Source of the DNA: an uncultured Verrucomicrobiota bacterium | GTDB lineage: Bacteria > Verrucomicrobiota > Verrucomicrobiia > Opitutales > Opitutaceae | Direction: 5' to 3' | DNA length: 64,000 bases | NCBI GenBank assembly: GCA_903904685.1 | Contig: CAIVDS010000026.1 | Coordinates: forward strand, 62,001 to 126,000 | Shown: positions 46,020 to 54,600 of the stretch, piece after piece | Numbering within the stretch: position 1 is the stretch's first letter | Layout: every line of letters starts with the position of its first letter | The notes under the pieces: model-generated | What the model was told of the DNA's origin: nothing | The model's input: the letters and a program-made list of their open reading frames with translations, nothing else | The model's database searches: none | Made by a program: the position numbers and the translations under genes

Positions 46020-46586
46020 TCACACTCGCCGGAAAAAAGCCACCGTCGGCTGGCGCACGCCCTTGCCGAGGCGCTTCACGCACGTCCACCCCGACGGCGG
46101 CTCAAGCGTCAATTCTCCGGGCATTTCAAAAACGATCACTGGATCAACCTTGGTCGCAAGCGCTCCGGTCAATCGCGCCAAAAGTCCCGACCCCACCTCG
46201 GCAATGATCGCATAAGGAGGATCAATAAAAACCAAGTCGGGTTCTTCGCCCGGCACTGGCAACCACGTCAGAGCATCAACGGACAAAAGCGTTAACGTCT
46301 CGGCCGGCCGCCTCATGCTCTTGCATACGCTGACGATGTTTTGCCGGATGCACACGACGGCCTTGGCATTTTTTTCCACGAACACGCCGCCTTCCGCGCC
46401 GCGGCTGAATGCCTCCAGTCCGTAGCCGCCGCTACCAGCGAACAAATCGGCAAAGCGTGCGCCGGGCAGCCTCGAAGCTAGGCTCGAGAACACGGCCTGC
46501 CGCATCCCGTCCGTCGCCGGTCGCACCACATCCCCCTTGGGCACTTGAAGCGGGACGCCCCGCGCTGCTCCGCCGCTTATTCGCAT
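46020..46586 (-). CDS. rsmD: 16S rRNA (guanine966-N2)-methyltransferase
   Basis: A 188-residue S-adenosylmethionine-dependent methyltransferase. MRISGGAARGVPLQVPKG and RPATDGMRQAVFSSLASRL match the RsmD opening. The SAM motif is FADLFAGSGGYGLEAFSRGA near residue 42. The catalytic DPPY is in LVFIDPPYAIIAE near 118. It is the usual RsmD length. It is convergent with rsmE, with only 5 bases between stops and no terminator seen. Confidence 0.93.
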   Translation of the reverse strand: MRISGGAARGVPLQVPKGDVVRPATDGMRQAVFSSLASRLPGARFADLFAGSGGYGLEAFSRGAEGGVFVEKNAKAVVCIRQNIVSVCKSMRRPAETLTLLSVDALTWLPVPGEEPDLVFIDPPYAIIAEVGSGLLARLTGALATKVDPVIVFEMPGELTLEPPSGWTCVKRLGKGVRQPTVAFFRRV

Positions 46587-46680
46587 AGGTGCCTACACAA
46601 AATCTCTCCCGCCGGTTGGCAAACGCGAAACCGTCGCCCTTGAATCCCGGACTGATGTTTGACGAGAGATGACGCACACC

Positions 46681-47445
46681 TCACTGCTTCACAGATGCGT
46701 CGCGGTATTGGATGTAAGCGCTGCGCACGGACAAATAAGGATCAAGGGCGGCCTTTTTCTCCTCATCGTACAGTTTGAGCAACTCTGGCAGCGAGTTGAC
46801 CGTGTCGGTCGCCTGCAACGTGGTGTCCCACCACCAATGATAACCATCCACATGCTGAAGCTGGTTCCAATGCATGGGATTCAGGAAGTAGTCACCCACG
46901 AGACCGACCGTATCGCGCGCCGTGCCGGGGCCCAACACCGGCAAAACCAGATAGGGACCATTATGAATGCCCCAAACGCCGAAGGTCTGGCCGAGATCCT
47001 CGGAAGGCAGATTGGCGATATCGGGCACATCGTCAGAAATCCGAATGAAGCCCCCCAAACCCGCGACAGTGTTGACGTAGAATTTTTTCACCTCGAGCCC
47101 CGCATGCTTGAATTTCCCCTGCAGAAGCGTGCTCACAAACCGAATTGGGAATTTCAAGTTCGTGAAAAAATTCCCCAACCCCATGCGGACCGGAGCCGGC
47201 GTCACCTTGACGTAACCTTTCGATATCGGCTGGAAGACGTAATCATAAAGGCCGTCATTGAATTTGAACATGGTCCGGTTGAACGGCTCCAACGGATCGT
47301 AGATTTTAACTACCGCGTATTCATCCTCATCCGCCGCCGCCTTCGCGGCCGCGTCAGGCAAGGGATTCTGCTGTGCGCGGCCAAGGGGCAATGCCAAGAT
47401 CATCAACCCGAGCCAAAACAAGATTTGAAGTGATCGGGTTTTCAT
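46681..47445 (-). CDS. mlaA: MlaA-type outer-membrane lipid-removal protein
   Basis: A 254-residue VacJ/MlaA-family protein that removes phospholipids from the outer leaflet of the outer membrane. The signal peptide ends near ALPLGRAQQ with no lipobox Cys, unlike E. coli MlaA. YDPLEPFNRTMFKFNDGLYDYVFQPISKGY near residue 49 is the defining motif, and LPSEDLGQTFGVWGI, PYLVLPVLGPGTARDTVG near 165 and VDGYHWWWDTTL follow. It is the last gene of mlaEFDCA; the stop of mlaC overlaps its start by 4 bases (ATGA). Confidence 0.93.
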   Translation of the reverse strand: MKTRSLQILFWLGLMILALPLGRAQQNPLPDAAAKAAADEDEYAVVKIYDPLEPFNRTMFKFNDGLYDYVFQPISKGYVKVTPAPVRMGLGNFFTNLKFPIRFVSTLLQGKFKHAGLEVKKFYVNTVAGLGGFIRISDDVPDIANLPSEDLGQTFGVWGIHNGPYLVLPVLGPGTARDTVGLVGDYFLNPMHWNQLQHVDGYHWWWDTTLQATDTVNSLPELLKLYDEEKKAALDPYLSVRSAYIQYRDASVKQ

Positions 47446-48044
47446 TTGACGGCGGTGATTTGCACGAGCTTTTCCTCAAGACTGCGAATGATCTCCGCTG
47501 CCCCACCATGCTGGAACATCGGGTCAAACTGGGCGCGGTAATTGGAGATCATGCTCACCCCCTCGATGATCACATCACAAATGCGCCACTGATCGGAAAC
47601 CAACTCCATGCGATAGGCAACTGCGTATTTCTTGCCCGCATAATCAATGGTAGTCGGCAATTCGCGCTTGTTTGGAGCGAGCACCACAGGAGCCGCGTAG
47701 GTGATACCGGGCTGCGCACCGGCCTCAAAACGATCGGCATAGGTATGGATCACCAACTCGGTAAACAGCACCGTGGTGCGCTGCTGCTGGGCCAAGCTAA
47801 ACTGACGCCAGCCGGGCCCGACCGCTCGGCGCGTGATGACATCAAAGCTGAAGTTTTTTTCGAGCACCGGACGCACGAGCACAGAGAAGGGCTGCGTGGG
47901 GGTCTTGCCACTGTAAACGATGCCGAGCACTTCATCGATTCCGCTACGCAGCACCTGCTGCGGATCGCCGGATTGAACGACCGTGGCAGCAGAAAGGGCC
48001 GCGAAACTGACGATGGAGGCAAACAGAAGACGGATGGAACGCAT
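47442..48044 (-). CDS. mlaC: MlaC-type periplasmic phospholipid-binding protein
   Basis: A 200-residue exported protein of the Tgt2/MlaC family. The signal peptide LLFASIVSFAALSAATVV opens it. The body has the order seen in MlaC: the central stretch AVGPGWRQFSLAQQQRTTVLFTELVIHTYADRFEA near residue 72, then VSDQWRICDVIIEGVSMISNYRAQFD near 150. It shuttles phospholipid between MlaA and the MlaFED complex. It overlaps mlaA and follows mlaD by 8 bases. Confidence 0.92.
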   Translation of the reverse strand: MRSIRLLFASIVSFAALSAATVVQSGDPQQVLRSGIDEVLGIVYSGKTPTQPFSVLVRPVLEKNFSFDVITRRAVGPGWRQFSLAQQQRTTVLFTELVIHTYADRFEAGAQPGITYAAPVVLAPNKRELPTTIDYAGKKYAVAYRMELVSDQWRICDVIIEGVSMISNYRAQFDPMFQHGGAAEIIRSLEEKLVQITAVK

Positions 48045-48052
48045 AGGGTGAA

Positions 48053-48517
48053 TTACTTGCTGCCTTTTTTCTCCACGTTGCCAAATGCAAAACGACTGAT
48101 GAGCGACTCTATATCAAGAGCCGACTCGGTATCGGTAATGGTACTGTCGGGAGCAAGTAACGTCGTATCCGACCCCGGGGCGAGCCCCACATATTTGTCT
48201 CCAATCAGCCCGGTCGTCTTAATGGAGGCAATGGTGTCGGAAGGAAGTCGGACAGTCTTGTTAAGACGCAATTCGACCAATGCGCTAAAATCGGCGGGGT
48301 TGAGTGTGATAACACCCACCCGGCCCACCGGCACACCGGCGATGAGGACATTACTCCCGGAGGTAAGGCCGCCACTGTTGGTAAAACGGGCGCGAACCGA
48401 ATACGTTTCGGTGCCCATAAAGGAGCCGGCGCCAATCTTAAGCGCGAGGTAGGCCACCGCAGCCAGGCCGATGAGCACGAATGTGCCGACAATCAGTTCA
48501 AGTTTTGACTGCTTCAT
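48053..48517 (-). CDS. mlaD: MlaD-type MCE-domain protein
   Basis: A 154-residue membrane-anchored MCE-domain protein. One N-terminal membrane helix (about residues 9-29, LIVGTFVLIGLAAVAYLAL) is followed by the MCE core: VRARFTNSGGLTSGSNVLIAGVPVGRVGVI near residue 43, then LPSDTIASIKTTGLIGDKYVGLAPGS, the typical late strand. It forms the hexameric channel of the Mla importer or exporter. The start overlaps the mlaF stop by 4 bases. Confidence 0.94.
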   Translation of the reverse strand: MKQSKLELIVGTFVLIGLAAVAYLALKIGAGSFMGTETYSVRARFTNSGGLTSGSNVLIAGVPVGRVGVITLNPADFSALVELRLNKTVRLPSDTIASIKTTGLIGDKYVGLAPGSDTTLLAPDSTITDTESALDIESLISRFAFGNVEKKGSK

Positions 48518-49329
48518 AAATCATTTGATGTGTTTACGTTTTCACCGCGACGGAGTGCCGCAATGGTGTTGCGAAGTTCGCCGGGACTATCGCGGAAGGC
48601 GCGCACGGTCGGGTCATCCGACGCGTTAAAGGCCTCGGGCGTTCCCTGAAAACGCATGCGACCGCCATCAAGCAGCGCCACCTGGTCGCTCGCGACGAGC
48701 GCCTCGGGCAAATCGTGCGTGACGAGCAAGGCCGTGAAACCGAACTGGCGCTGATATTTCACGATCATCTCAAACACGGCGTTGCGGCGCAGGGGATCAA
48801 GTCCGGCGGTCGGTTCGTCAAAAAGCACGAGTTCGGGCCGCGTGACGATGGCCCGGGCAAGAGCGAGGCGTTTCTGCATGCCACCGGAAAGCTGGCTTGG
48901 ATACCGGTCGCGGTGCTTTTCGAGATCGAGCTGCCGCAAGGCCTCCATGCAGCGGTCCCGGATCTCGCGATTGGGAATCTGCGTCGTCTGCTCGAGCGGG
49001 AGGGCGACATTTTCCAGCGCGGTGAGCGAGTCGAGCAGCGCGTTGCTCTGGAAAAGATAGCTGCACCGCCGGCGAAACTCCGCCCGACAAACCGCATCTC
49101 CCGCGTTCAAGGACTGGCCGTCAAACCGGATTTCCCCCGAGTCGGGCCGCACGATGCCGGCCAGACACTTGAGGAAGACGGATTTCCCCGTGCCGCTCTT
49201 GCCGAGCACGGTGATCACGTTGCCGCGCGGCACGGCGAGATTAACACCCGAGAGCACGATATTTTCACCGAAGCGCTTGTGCACGCCGCGGACGTCGAGA
49301 AAGGGATCGGTGGATACGGCGGTGGACAT
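48514..49329 (-). CDS. mlaF: MlaF-type ABC ATPase
   Basis: A 271-residue ATP-binding subunit. The Walker A is GKSGTGKSVFLKCL near residue 40, the signature motif is LSGGMQKRLALARAIVTRP near 145, and Walker B is ELVLFDEPTAGLDPLRRN near 165, followed by the switch His in LLVTHDLPEAL. ATG 49329 gives the family start. The upstream frame to 49521 overlaps the mlaE gene and is not coding. It powers phospholipid transport with MlaE and MlaD. Confidence 0.95.
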   Translation of the reverse strand: MSTAVSTDPFLDVRGVHKRFGENIVLSGVNLAVPRGNVITVLGKSGTGKSVFLKCLAGIVRPDSGEIRFDGQSLNAGDAVCRAEFRRRCSYLFQSNALLDSLTALENVALPLEQTTQIPNREIRDRCMEALRQLDLEKHRDRYPSQLSGGMQKRLALARAIVTRPELVLFDEPTAGLDPLRRNAVFEMIVKYQRQFGFTALLVTHDLPEALVASDQVALLDGGRMRFQGTPEAFNASDDPTVRAFRDSPGELRNTIAALRRGENVNTSNDL

Positions 49330-49331
49330 GG

Positions 49332-50108
49332 TCAGACCAGCAACGAAGTGATGATATAGTCGGCCGCGAGCACCACGATACTGGACTGAACGACCGCCCG
49401 AGTGGTGGATGCGCTCACGGCGCGCGCTCCGGTGGAAGATTTGCGCCGGTGGGCGTTGAAGCCGTTGTAGGCGCAGATCGCGATGGTAAGAAAACCAAAG
49501 ACAACCGCCTTGATCAGGCATTCACGCACATCCATGGGATGCACCGCGTGATAAACCGCTGACCAATAGACCCCAGGCTGGAGCGCCAGCACGACAGATC
49601 CCGACAGATAGCCCCCGAGCAATCCGATGAGCGTGAAAAACGCCGTCTGAATTGGAAAAACCAATACCGAGGCGATCAGTCGCGGTGAAATCAAGTAGGC
49701 GTGGACACTCGCACCCATCGTCTCAAGCGCGTCGATCTGCTCGCTGTTCCGCTGGATGCCCAGCTCGGCGGCCAGCGCCGATCCCGCCTGGCCGACCAGC
49801 ATCAACGCGGCCAGCACAGGAGCCAATTCACGCACCAACGTAAGCGAGACCAGCGTGCCGAGCAGTCCCGATGAGCCGAACTTGTTGAGCACATAGTAGC
49901 CTTGCAACCCCAGCACCAGCCCCGTGAAAAGTCCGACGATCAAGATTACTGGAACACACCGGACGCCCTGCTCGTAAATAGCACGCACCACCCGACGACC
50001 GAGCTTGCGCGAACCCACGGCTGCCGTGAACGATCGACTCGTGAACGCGGCGAAATCACCGAGCTCGCGAACGATAGACAATGTATAATGGCCGAGTGCT
50101 CGGGTCAT
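49332..50108 (-). CDS. mlaE: MlaE-type permease
   Basis: A 258-residue inner-membrane permease of the MlaE family with about five or six hydrophobic segments. GLFTGLVLGLQGYYVLNKFG, the conserved helix-loop LTLVRELAPVLAALMLVGQAGSALAAELG near residue 91, and QIDALETMGASVHAYLISPRLIA near 124 are diagnostic. It is the first gene of mlaEFDCA and starts 2 bases upstream of mlaF. No MlaB (STAS) gene is present in the operon. Confidence 0.95.
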   Translation of the reverse strand: MTRALGHYTLSIVRELGDFAAFTSRSFTAAVGSRKLGRRVVRAIYEQGVRCVPVILIVGLFTGLVLGLQGYYVLNKFGSSGLLGTLVSLTLVRELAPVLAALMLVGQAGSALAAELGIQRNSEQIDALETMGASVHAYLISPRLIASVLVFPIQTAFFTLIGLLGGYLSGSVVLALQPGVYWSAVYHAVHPMDVRECLIKAVVFGFLTIAICAYNGFNAHRRKSSTGARAVSASTTRAVVQSSIVVLAADYIITSLLV

Positions 50109-50274
50109 GCAAAGCCTGAAACCCTAACGACCATGCCTCTTTAAGCAAGAATCAGATGGAGTTGTCCCCCGGACGCGCTTGGGTGTTCCATTACGCGTAT
50201 GACAGGAGATTATTTGATGCCGCATCCATCTCCACAGCAAAAATAAACATACGGTTAATGATTTGTAATATTCA

Positions 50275-51060
50275 TCAAAGACCCACGTCGGCCAATTGCC
50301 GACGAAGAACACCCAGCGAAGGCACGAGCGCAGTCTGGATGTCGAGCTCCCACTTGCACTCAAGCGCAAGACTCTGACAGTGATGCGCCTGGCGCAAAGC
50401 CCTGAGAAACGGACGGAAATCATCACCATGCGCGCCCGGCTGGGTGCGTTCCGCTTTTTCCGCGATGTGAGAATGCGTGATGAGCTCCGCATGGCGCGCG
50501 ATGGCGTCGGGCGTCTCGTCATTGCGCAGCATATGGAAAATATCCACCAACAGACGGACATGCGGCTGGCCGGCACGATGCACCACCTCCGCGCCCTCGT
50601 CCACCGTATTGATCAGGTTGCACTCGCCACGATTCAACGGCTCGACCACGAGGGTCACCCCGTGCTTCTGCGCAAGCGGGCCACAGATGCGCAAGGCCTC
50701 CACGTATTGCTCAAATCCTTTTGTCTGCGACCAGCCGTCAGGAACCTGACGGGCGCCGCCGGAGCCAAACACAATCATCGTCAATCCGATGGACTGCGCA
50801 CGCGTAAAGGTTGTCTCCGCATAACGCGCCAGCCGCAGCGGATCAACGGATGGGCCGGTGACCTTTAAATCGCCTGGCAGAAAACAATTCGCCGCTGTCA
50901 ACGGGCGCAGCGAAGCGCGCGCGGCGGCGGCCTGCGGAGCAAAATCGGCCTCGGATTTTTCTGGCACGAGGAAATTCTGAACATGGCCCTCGATGAAATC
51001 GAAAGGCATCGAGGGAAGAACCGCGAGGTCTCTGGGATGACAGCAAATGCCAAGTTTCAT
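50275..51060 (-). CDS. TIM-barrel sugar epimerase-like protein
   Basis: A 261-residue xylose-isomerase-like TIM-barrel protein. LGICCHPRDLAVLPSMPFDF opens the fold. MIVFGSGGARQVPDGW near residue 95 and VTLVVEPLNRGECNLINTVDEG near 133 carry the EPLNR metal-binding Glu, as in the D-tagatose/D-psicose 3-epimerase group. LLVDIFHMLRND and HSHIAEKAERTQPG supply the later metal ligands. It is the last gene of the uronate operon, 32 bases after uxaC. An epimerase or isomerase acting on a keto-uronic acid is plausible, but this is inferred. Confidence 0.83.
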   Translation of the reverse strand: MKLGICCHPRDLAVLPSMPFDFIEGHVQNFLVPEKSEADFAPQAAAARASLRPLTAANCFLPGDLKVTGPSVDPLRLARYAETTFTRAQSIGLTMIVFGSGGARQVPDGWSQTKGFEQYVEALRICGPLAQKHGVTLVVEPLNRGECNLINTVDEGAEVVHRAGQPHVRLLVDIFHMLRNDETPDAIARHAELITHSHIAEKAERTQPGAHGDDFRPFLRALRQAHHCQSLALECKWELDIQTALVPSLGVLRRQLADVGL

Positions 51061-51092
51061 GGGATGCTGGGCGGAGCCGCAAATGCGCGGTC

Positions 51093-52520
51093 TCAGAACC
51101 TGCCGATTTCCAGCCCGAAATAGGCGGCGGCATTGTCGTGGCAGATGTCGCGCACGAGCTTGCCCAGCGAGGCCTCGTCGGCGGGGATCAGGCCCGCTTC
51201 GACGTCGGCACCTATGAGATTGCACAGGATGCGGCGAAAATATTCGTGACGCGGATAGCTCAGGAAGCTGCGCGAATCGGTGAGCATGCCGACGAACCTC
51301 GACAGCAGGCCGAGCTGAGAAAGCGCGTTGATCTGCCACTCCATGCCCTCCTTCTGGTCGAGGAACCACCAACCGCTGCCAAACTGGATCTTGCCGGGCG
51401 TAATACCGTCTTGAAAATTGCCCGCCATGGTGGCGAAAACATAGTTGTCGGACGGATTGATGTTATAAAGGACAACTTTTGGGAGCTGTTCATCGCGATC
51501 CAGCGCGTCGAGATAGCGTGAGAGGCCGCGGGCCTGAGGGAAATCGCCAATGGAATCCACACCGGCGTCGGCGCCCAGCCTCTTGAGCAGGCGGCTGTTG
51601 TTGTTGCGCAGGGGCCCGAGGTGCAGCTGCTTCGTCCAACCGCGCTGGGCATCGAGTTGGCCGAGATAAATCATCACGAACCAAATCCATTTCGCAATCT
51701 GCTCGGTCGTGGCAACACGACCGGCGCGTACATTTGAGAAGATCGCTTCGGCCTCGATCCGCGTGCAGTCGACGTCGGGCAGGTTTTCAAGGCCGTGGTC
51801 GGAGAGGCGTCCGCCGAGCGAGTGGAAGAACGCATGGCGCTTGTCGATGGCTTCGAGGAGCGCGGCGAGGGAGTTGACGTCCATGTCGGCACGGGCGGCA
51901 AGCGTATCGGCCCAGGCGTTGAAGACCGCGGGAGCACCGACGGTCATGAGCTTGTCGGCACGAAAGGTCGGATAAACGCGCGTCGTGAGACCGGACCGCG
52001 CAATAGCAATATGATGCTCAAGCGTATCGGCCGGGTCGTCGGTGGTGCAGACGACGGCAACCCTGTTGGAGGTCAGGATGCCGTGGGTCGTGAGCGCGGG
52101 CTTGGCCAGCTCGGCGTTGGCGCGTTTCCAAATTTCGGGCGCGTTGGCCTCGTTGATGAGAAGGTCGATGCCGAAATAGCGGCGTAGCTCGAGGTGCGAC
52201 CAATGATGCAACGGATTACGAAGCAGGGAGGGAACGACGCAGCAATAGGCAAGGAACTTGTCGTAGTCGCTGGTCGAGTCTCCGGTGATGAGATCCTCGT
52301 TGACGCCGGCGGAGCGCATCGCACGCCACTTGTAGTGGTCGCCGGCAAGCCAGATTTGCGTGAGGTTTTCGAACTGGCGGTTGGCCGCGATCTGATCGGG
52401 CGGCAAGTGGCAGTGATAGTCGTAGATCGGCTGCGGCTTCGCGTAACTGTTGTAGAGCAAACGCGACCATTCCGTCTTGAGCAGAAAGTCGTCGTTTAAA
52501 AAAGGGGCCGCGTTAGGCAT
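51093..52520 (-). CDS. uxaC: Glucuronate isomerase
   Basis: A 475-residue uronate isomerase that converts D-glucuronate to D-fructuronate and D-galacturonate to D-tagaturonate. FLLKTEWSRLLYNSYAKPQPIYDYHCHLPPDQIA opens the family, with the metal HxH in HCHLPP near residue 35. ITSNRVAVVCTTDDPADTLEHH near 145 is the second family stretch, followed by KDKRH-like residues EAIDKRHAFFHSLGGRLSDHG near 230. The start is ATG 52520, which gives MPNAAPFLND. It lies between two TIM-barrel genes on the minus strand. No UxaB or UxuB mannitol-dehydrogenase-type gene is nearby. Confidence 0.95.
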   Translation of the reverse strand: MPNAAPFLNDDFLLKTEWSRLLYNSYAKPQPIYDYHCHLPPDQIAANRQFENLTQIWLAGDHYKWRAMRSAGVNEDLITGDSTSDYDKFLAYCCVVPSLLRNPLHHWSHLELRRYFGIDLLINEANAPEIWKRANAELAKPALTTHGILTSNRVAVVCTTDDPADTLEHHIAIARSGLTTRVYPTFRADKLMTVGAPAVFNAWADTLAARADMDVNSLAALLEAIDKRHAFFHSLGGRLSDHGLENLPDVDCTRIEAEAIFSNVRAGRVATTEQIAKWIWFVMIYLGQLDAQRGWTKQLHLGPLRNNNSRLLKRLGADAGVDSIGDFPQARGLSRYLDALDRDEQLPKVVLYNINPSDNYVFATMAGNFQDGITPGKIQFGSGWWFLDQKEGMEWQINALSQLGLLSRFVGMLTDSRSFLSYPRHEYFRRILCNLIGADVEAGLIPADEASLGKLVRDICHDNAAAYFGLEIGRF

Positions 52521-52528
52521 GAGCTGGT

Positions 52529-53302
52529 TCAGGAGATAAGGTGGGCCTTGATGTAGTCGAAACTCTGCTTGATCGAGACGAACGGATCGCCTGGGCAGGA
52601 GTCCTGTTCGACGATGAACCATTCGCAACCGCCGGCTTCGGCTGCGGCGATGATGCGTTTGAAAGGCAGCGTGCCCGCGCCGATCTCGCAGAAGCTGATG
52701 TCACCATTGGGGGCGACCTTGAAGTCCTTGAGATGGATGAACGGCTGACGGCCCTTCATGCGCGATACCCAATCGACGACGTCGCCGCCGCCGCGCTGCA
52801 CCCAGAAGGTGTCGAGTTCGGCCGCGATGTTTTTGGGCGAGGTTTCGGCATACACACGCTCTAGGAAGCAAGGACCGCCGGCCGGCCGGTAAAATTCGTT
52901 CGCGTGATTGTGGTAGCCGAGCTTCATGCCGGCCGCACGAAACTTGGCGCCGGCGATGTCGAGCTTGCGAATGAGCGTCGATACGTGCTCGGGATTGTCG
53001 AAGTCAACGCCGGCGGGATACGGATAGGCGGTGAGCTTGGTGCCAAGGGCGCGCAGGCGGGCGATGACCTTGTCGGTCTCGTCCAGGATGGAGGCGCCGC
53101 TTTCGTGCGTGGCGCAAATGGTCAACCCTTCGGCTTTGCACATGGCGGCAAGCTCGGCTTCGGGAATCGGACCAACCCCGCTGATTTGCACGGACGTGTA
53201 ACCGATCTCGCGGACCTTCTTCATGGTCACGGCGAAGTCGGCGGCGGTTTTGCAGAAATCGCGGAGGGTGTAGAGCTGGATGGCGACTTGGGAAAGTTTC
53301 AT
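52529..53302 (-). CDS. TIM-barrel sugar phosphate isomerase/epimerase-like protein
   Basis: A 257-residue TIM-barrel protein. VAIQLYTLRDFCKTAADFAVTMKKVREIGYTSVQISGVGP is the typical opening. LGYHNHANEFYRP near residue 127 and AAELDTFWVQRGGGDVVDWVSRMKGRQPFIHLKDF near 157 carry the His and Asp ligands. It starts 40 bases after the Gfo/Idh stop and ends 8 bases before uxaC. It may work with the Gfo/Idh enzyme in an oxidation-isomerisation step. The substrate is unknown. Confidence 0.83.
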   Translation of the reverse strand: MKLSQVAIQLYTLRDFCKTAADFAVTMKKVREIGYTSVQISGVGPIPEAELAAMCKAEGLTICATHESGASILDETDKVIARLRALGTKLTAYPYPAGVDFDNPEHVSTLIRKLDIAGAKFRAAGMKLGYHNHANEFYRPAGGPCFLERVYAETSPKNIAAELDTFWVQRGGGDVVDWVSRMKGRQPFIHLKDFKVAPNGDISFCEIGAGTLPFKRIIAAAEAGGCEWFIVEQDSCPGDPFVSIKQSFDYIKAHLIS

Positions 53303-53342
53303 GGGATTGTTTTCGTGATTTAATTGCCCGGGGTTTGACCGC

Positions 53343-54494
53343 TCAACGAACGAGCGACTTGGCGAAGTCGTCGCCGGAAACCTTCACGATTTTCTTCTTC
53401 GCAGCGGACTCGGCGATCTTCTGCTTGAGCAACCGCTCGTATTTTTTCCCGTCGATCGGAAGAGCGACCTCCTTATCGGTCCATGCAGAAAGAAGCATCG
53501 AGTTTGCCAACTCGACCGAGCGTATGCCTTCGGCGGCCGGAGCAACCAAGGGCTTACCATCGAGGATGGCGTCGGTGAAATTTTGCAGGATCTCGTTGTG
53601 CTGGCCGCCGTGGTTGATGGCGGGAATGGAGATGGTCCATGTGGCCGGACTGGCGAAAGCCTGATCAGTCGTGCGACTGAACCTGGTCATCTCCTGCTCG
53701 TTGCGGGTGAAGGTGATTTTGTCGTCTTCATAGACGAGCTTGCCGCGCTCGGCGGTGATCTCGAGACGGTTGGTGCCTGGAGCCTCGCCGGTGGAAGTGA
53801 TGAAGACGCCGGTCGCGCCGTTCTTGAACTCCATGTAGGCGGTGACGTCATCCTCAACCTCGATGTCGTGATAACGACCGAAACCGAGATGAGAGCGCAC
53901 CTTCACCGGAAGGCCGAACATCCACTGGAAGAGGTCGAGATTGTGAGGGCACTGGTTGAGTAGCACGCCGCCACCCTCCCCGCTCCACGTTGCGCGCCAG
54001 CCTCCGGAAGCGTAGTAGTGATCGGTGCGGAACCAGTTAGTGATGATCCAATTCACGCGGCGGATTTCGCCCAGCTCGCCGCTGTTGATGAGATTGCGGA
54101 TCTTGATGTAATAGTGATCGGTGCGCTGGTTGAACATCGCGGCGAACACCTGCTTCTTGTTCGTGTGCGCGGCGATGAGGCGTTCGCAGTCGGCGCGGTG
54201 CACCGAGATGGGTTTCTCCACAAGCACATGCAGGCCGGCCTTGAGCGCCTTGATGCCGATGGTCGTGTGGTCGTAATGCGGCGTGGCGATGAGAATCGCG
54301 TCGACGAGGCCGGACGCGATCATCGCATCGGCGGTGGCGAAGCCCTTGACCTGCGGCACGCGCTTGAGCTTGGCCGGATCAATGTCGGCGACCGCCGTAA
54401 GTACCATGCGGCTGATCTTGCCGGCAAGAAGTTGACTGGCATGGCCGGAACCCATGTTGCCGATACCAACGATACCGATACGGACTTTGCTCAT
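53343..54494 (-). CDS. Gfo/Idh/MocA-family oxidoreductase
   Basis: A 383-residue NAD(P)-dependent oxidoreductase. RIGIVGIGNMGSGHASQLL is the Rossmann turn. IATPHYDHTTIGIKALKAGLHVLVEKPISVHRADCERL near residue 92 has the EKP motif. AAMFNQRTDHYYIKIRNLI and GGGVLLNQCPHNLDLFQWMFGLP near 173 supply the active-site His. It is the first gene of the minus-strand operon with two TIM barrels and uxaC, divergent from the LacI gene by 106 bases. It may replace the missing UxaB/UxuB-type reductase or oxidise a uronate-containing glycoside (inference). Confidence 0.88.
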   Translation of the reverse strand: MSKVRIGIVGIGNMGSGHASQLLAGKISRMVLTAVADIDPAKLKRVPQVKGFATADAMIASGLVDAILIATPHYDHTTIGIKALKAGLHVLVEKPISVHRADCERLIAAHTNKKQVFAAMFNQRTDHYYIKIRNLINSGELGEIRRVNWIITNWFRTDHYYASGGWRATWSGEGGGVLLNQCPHNLDLFQWMFGLPVKVRSHLGFGRYHDIEVEDDVTAYMEFKNGATGVFITSTGEAPGTNRLEITAERGKLVYEDDKITFTRNEQEMTRFSRTTDQAFASPATWTISIPAINHGGQHNEILQNFTDAILDGKPLVAPAAEGIRSVELANSMLLSAWTDKEVALPIDGKKYERLLKQKIAESAAKKKIVKVSGDDFAKSLVR

Positions 54495-54600
54495 GATGAA
54501 ATACGGGGAAATTGGATGAATCTACGATGGGGCAAGAAACAGGTTCCTATCGAAAATCTTGCTTTGGCGAGCGCGACGGTGAGTATCTGCAAACTATTTC

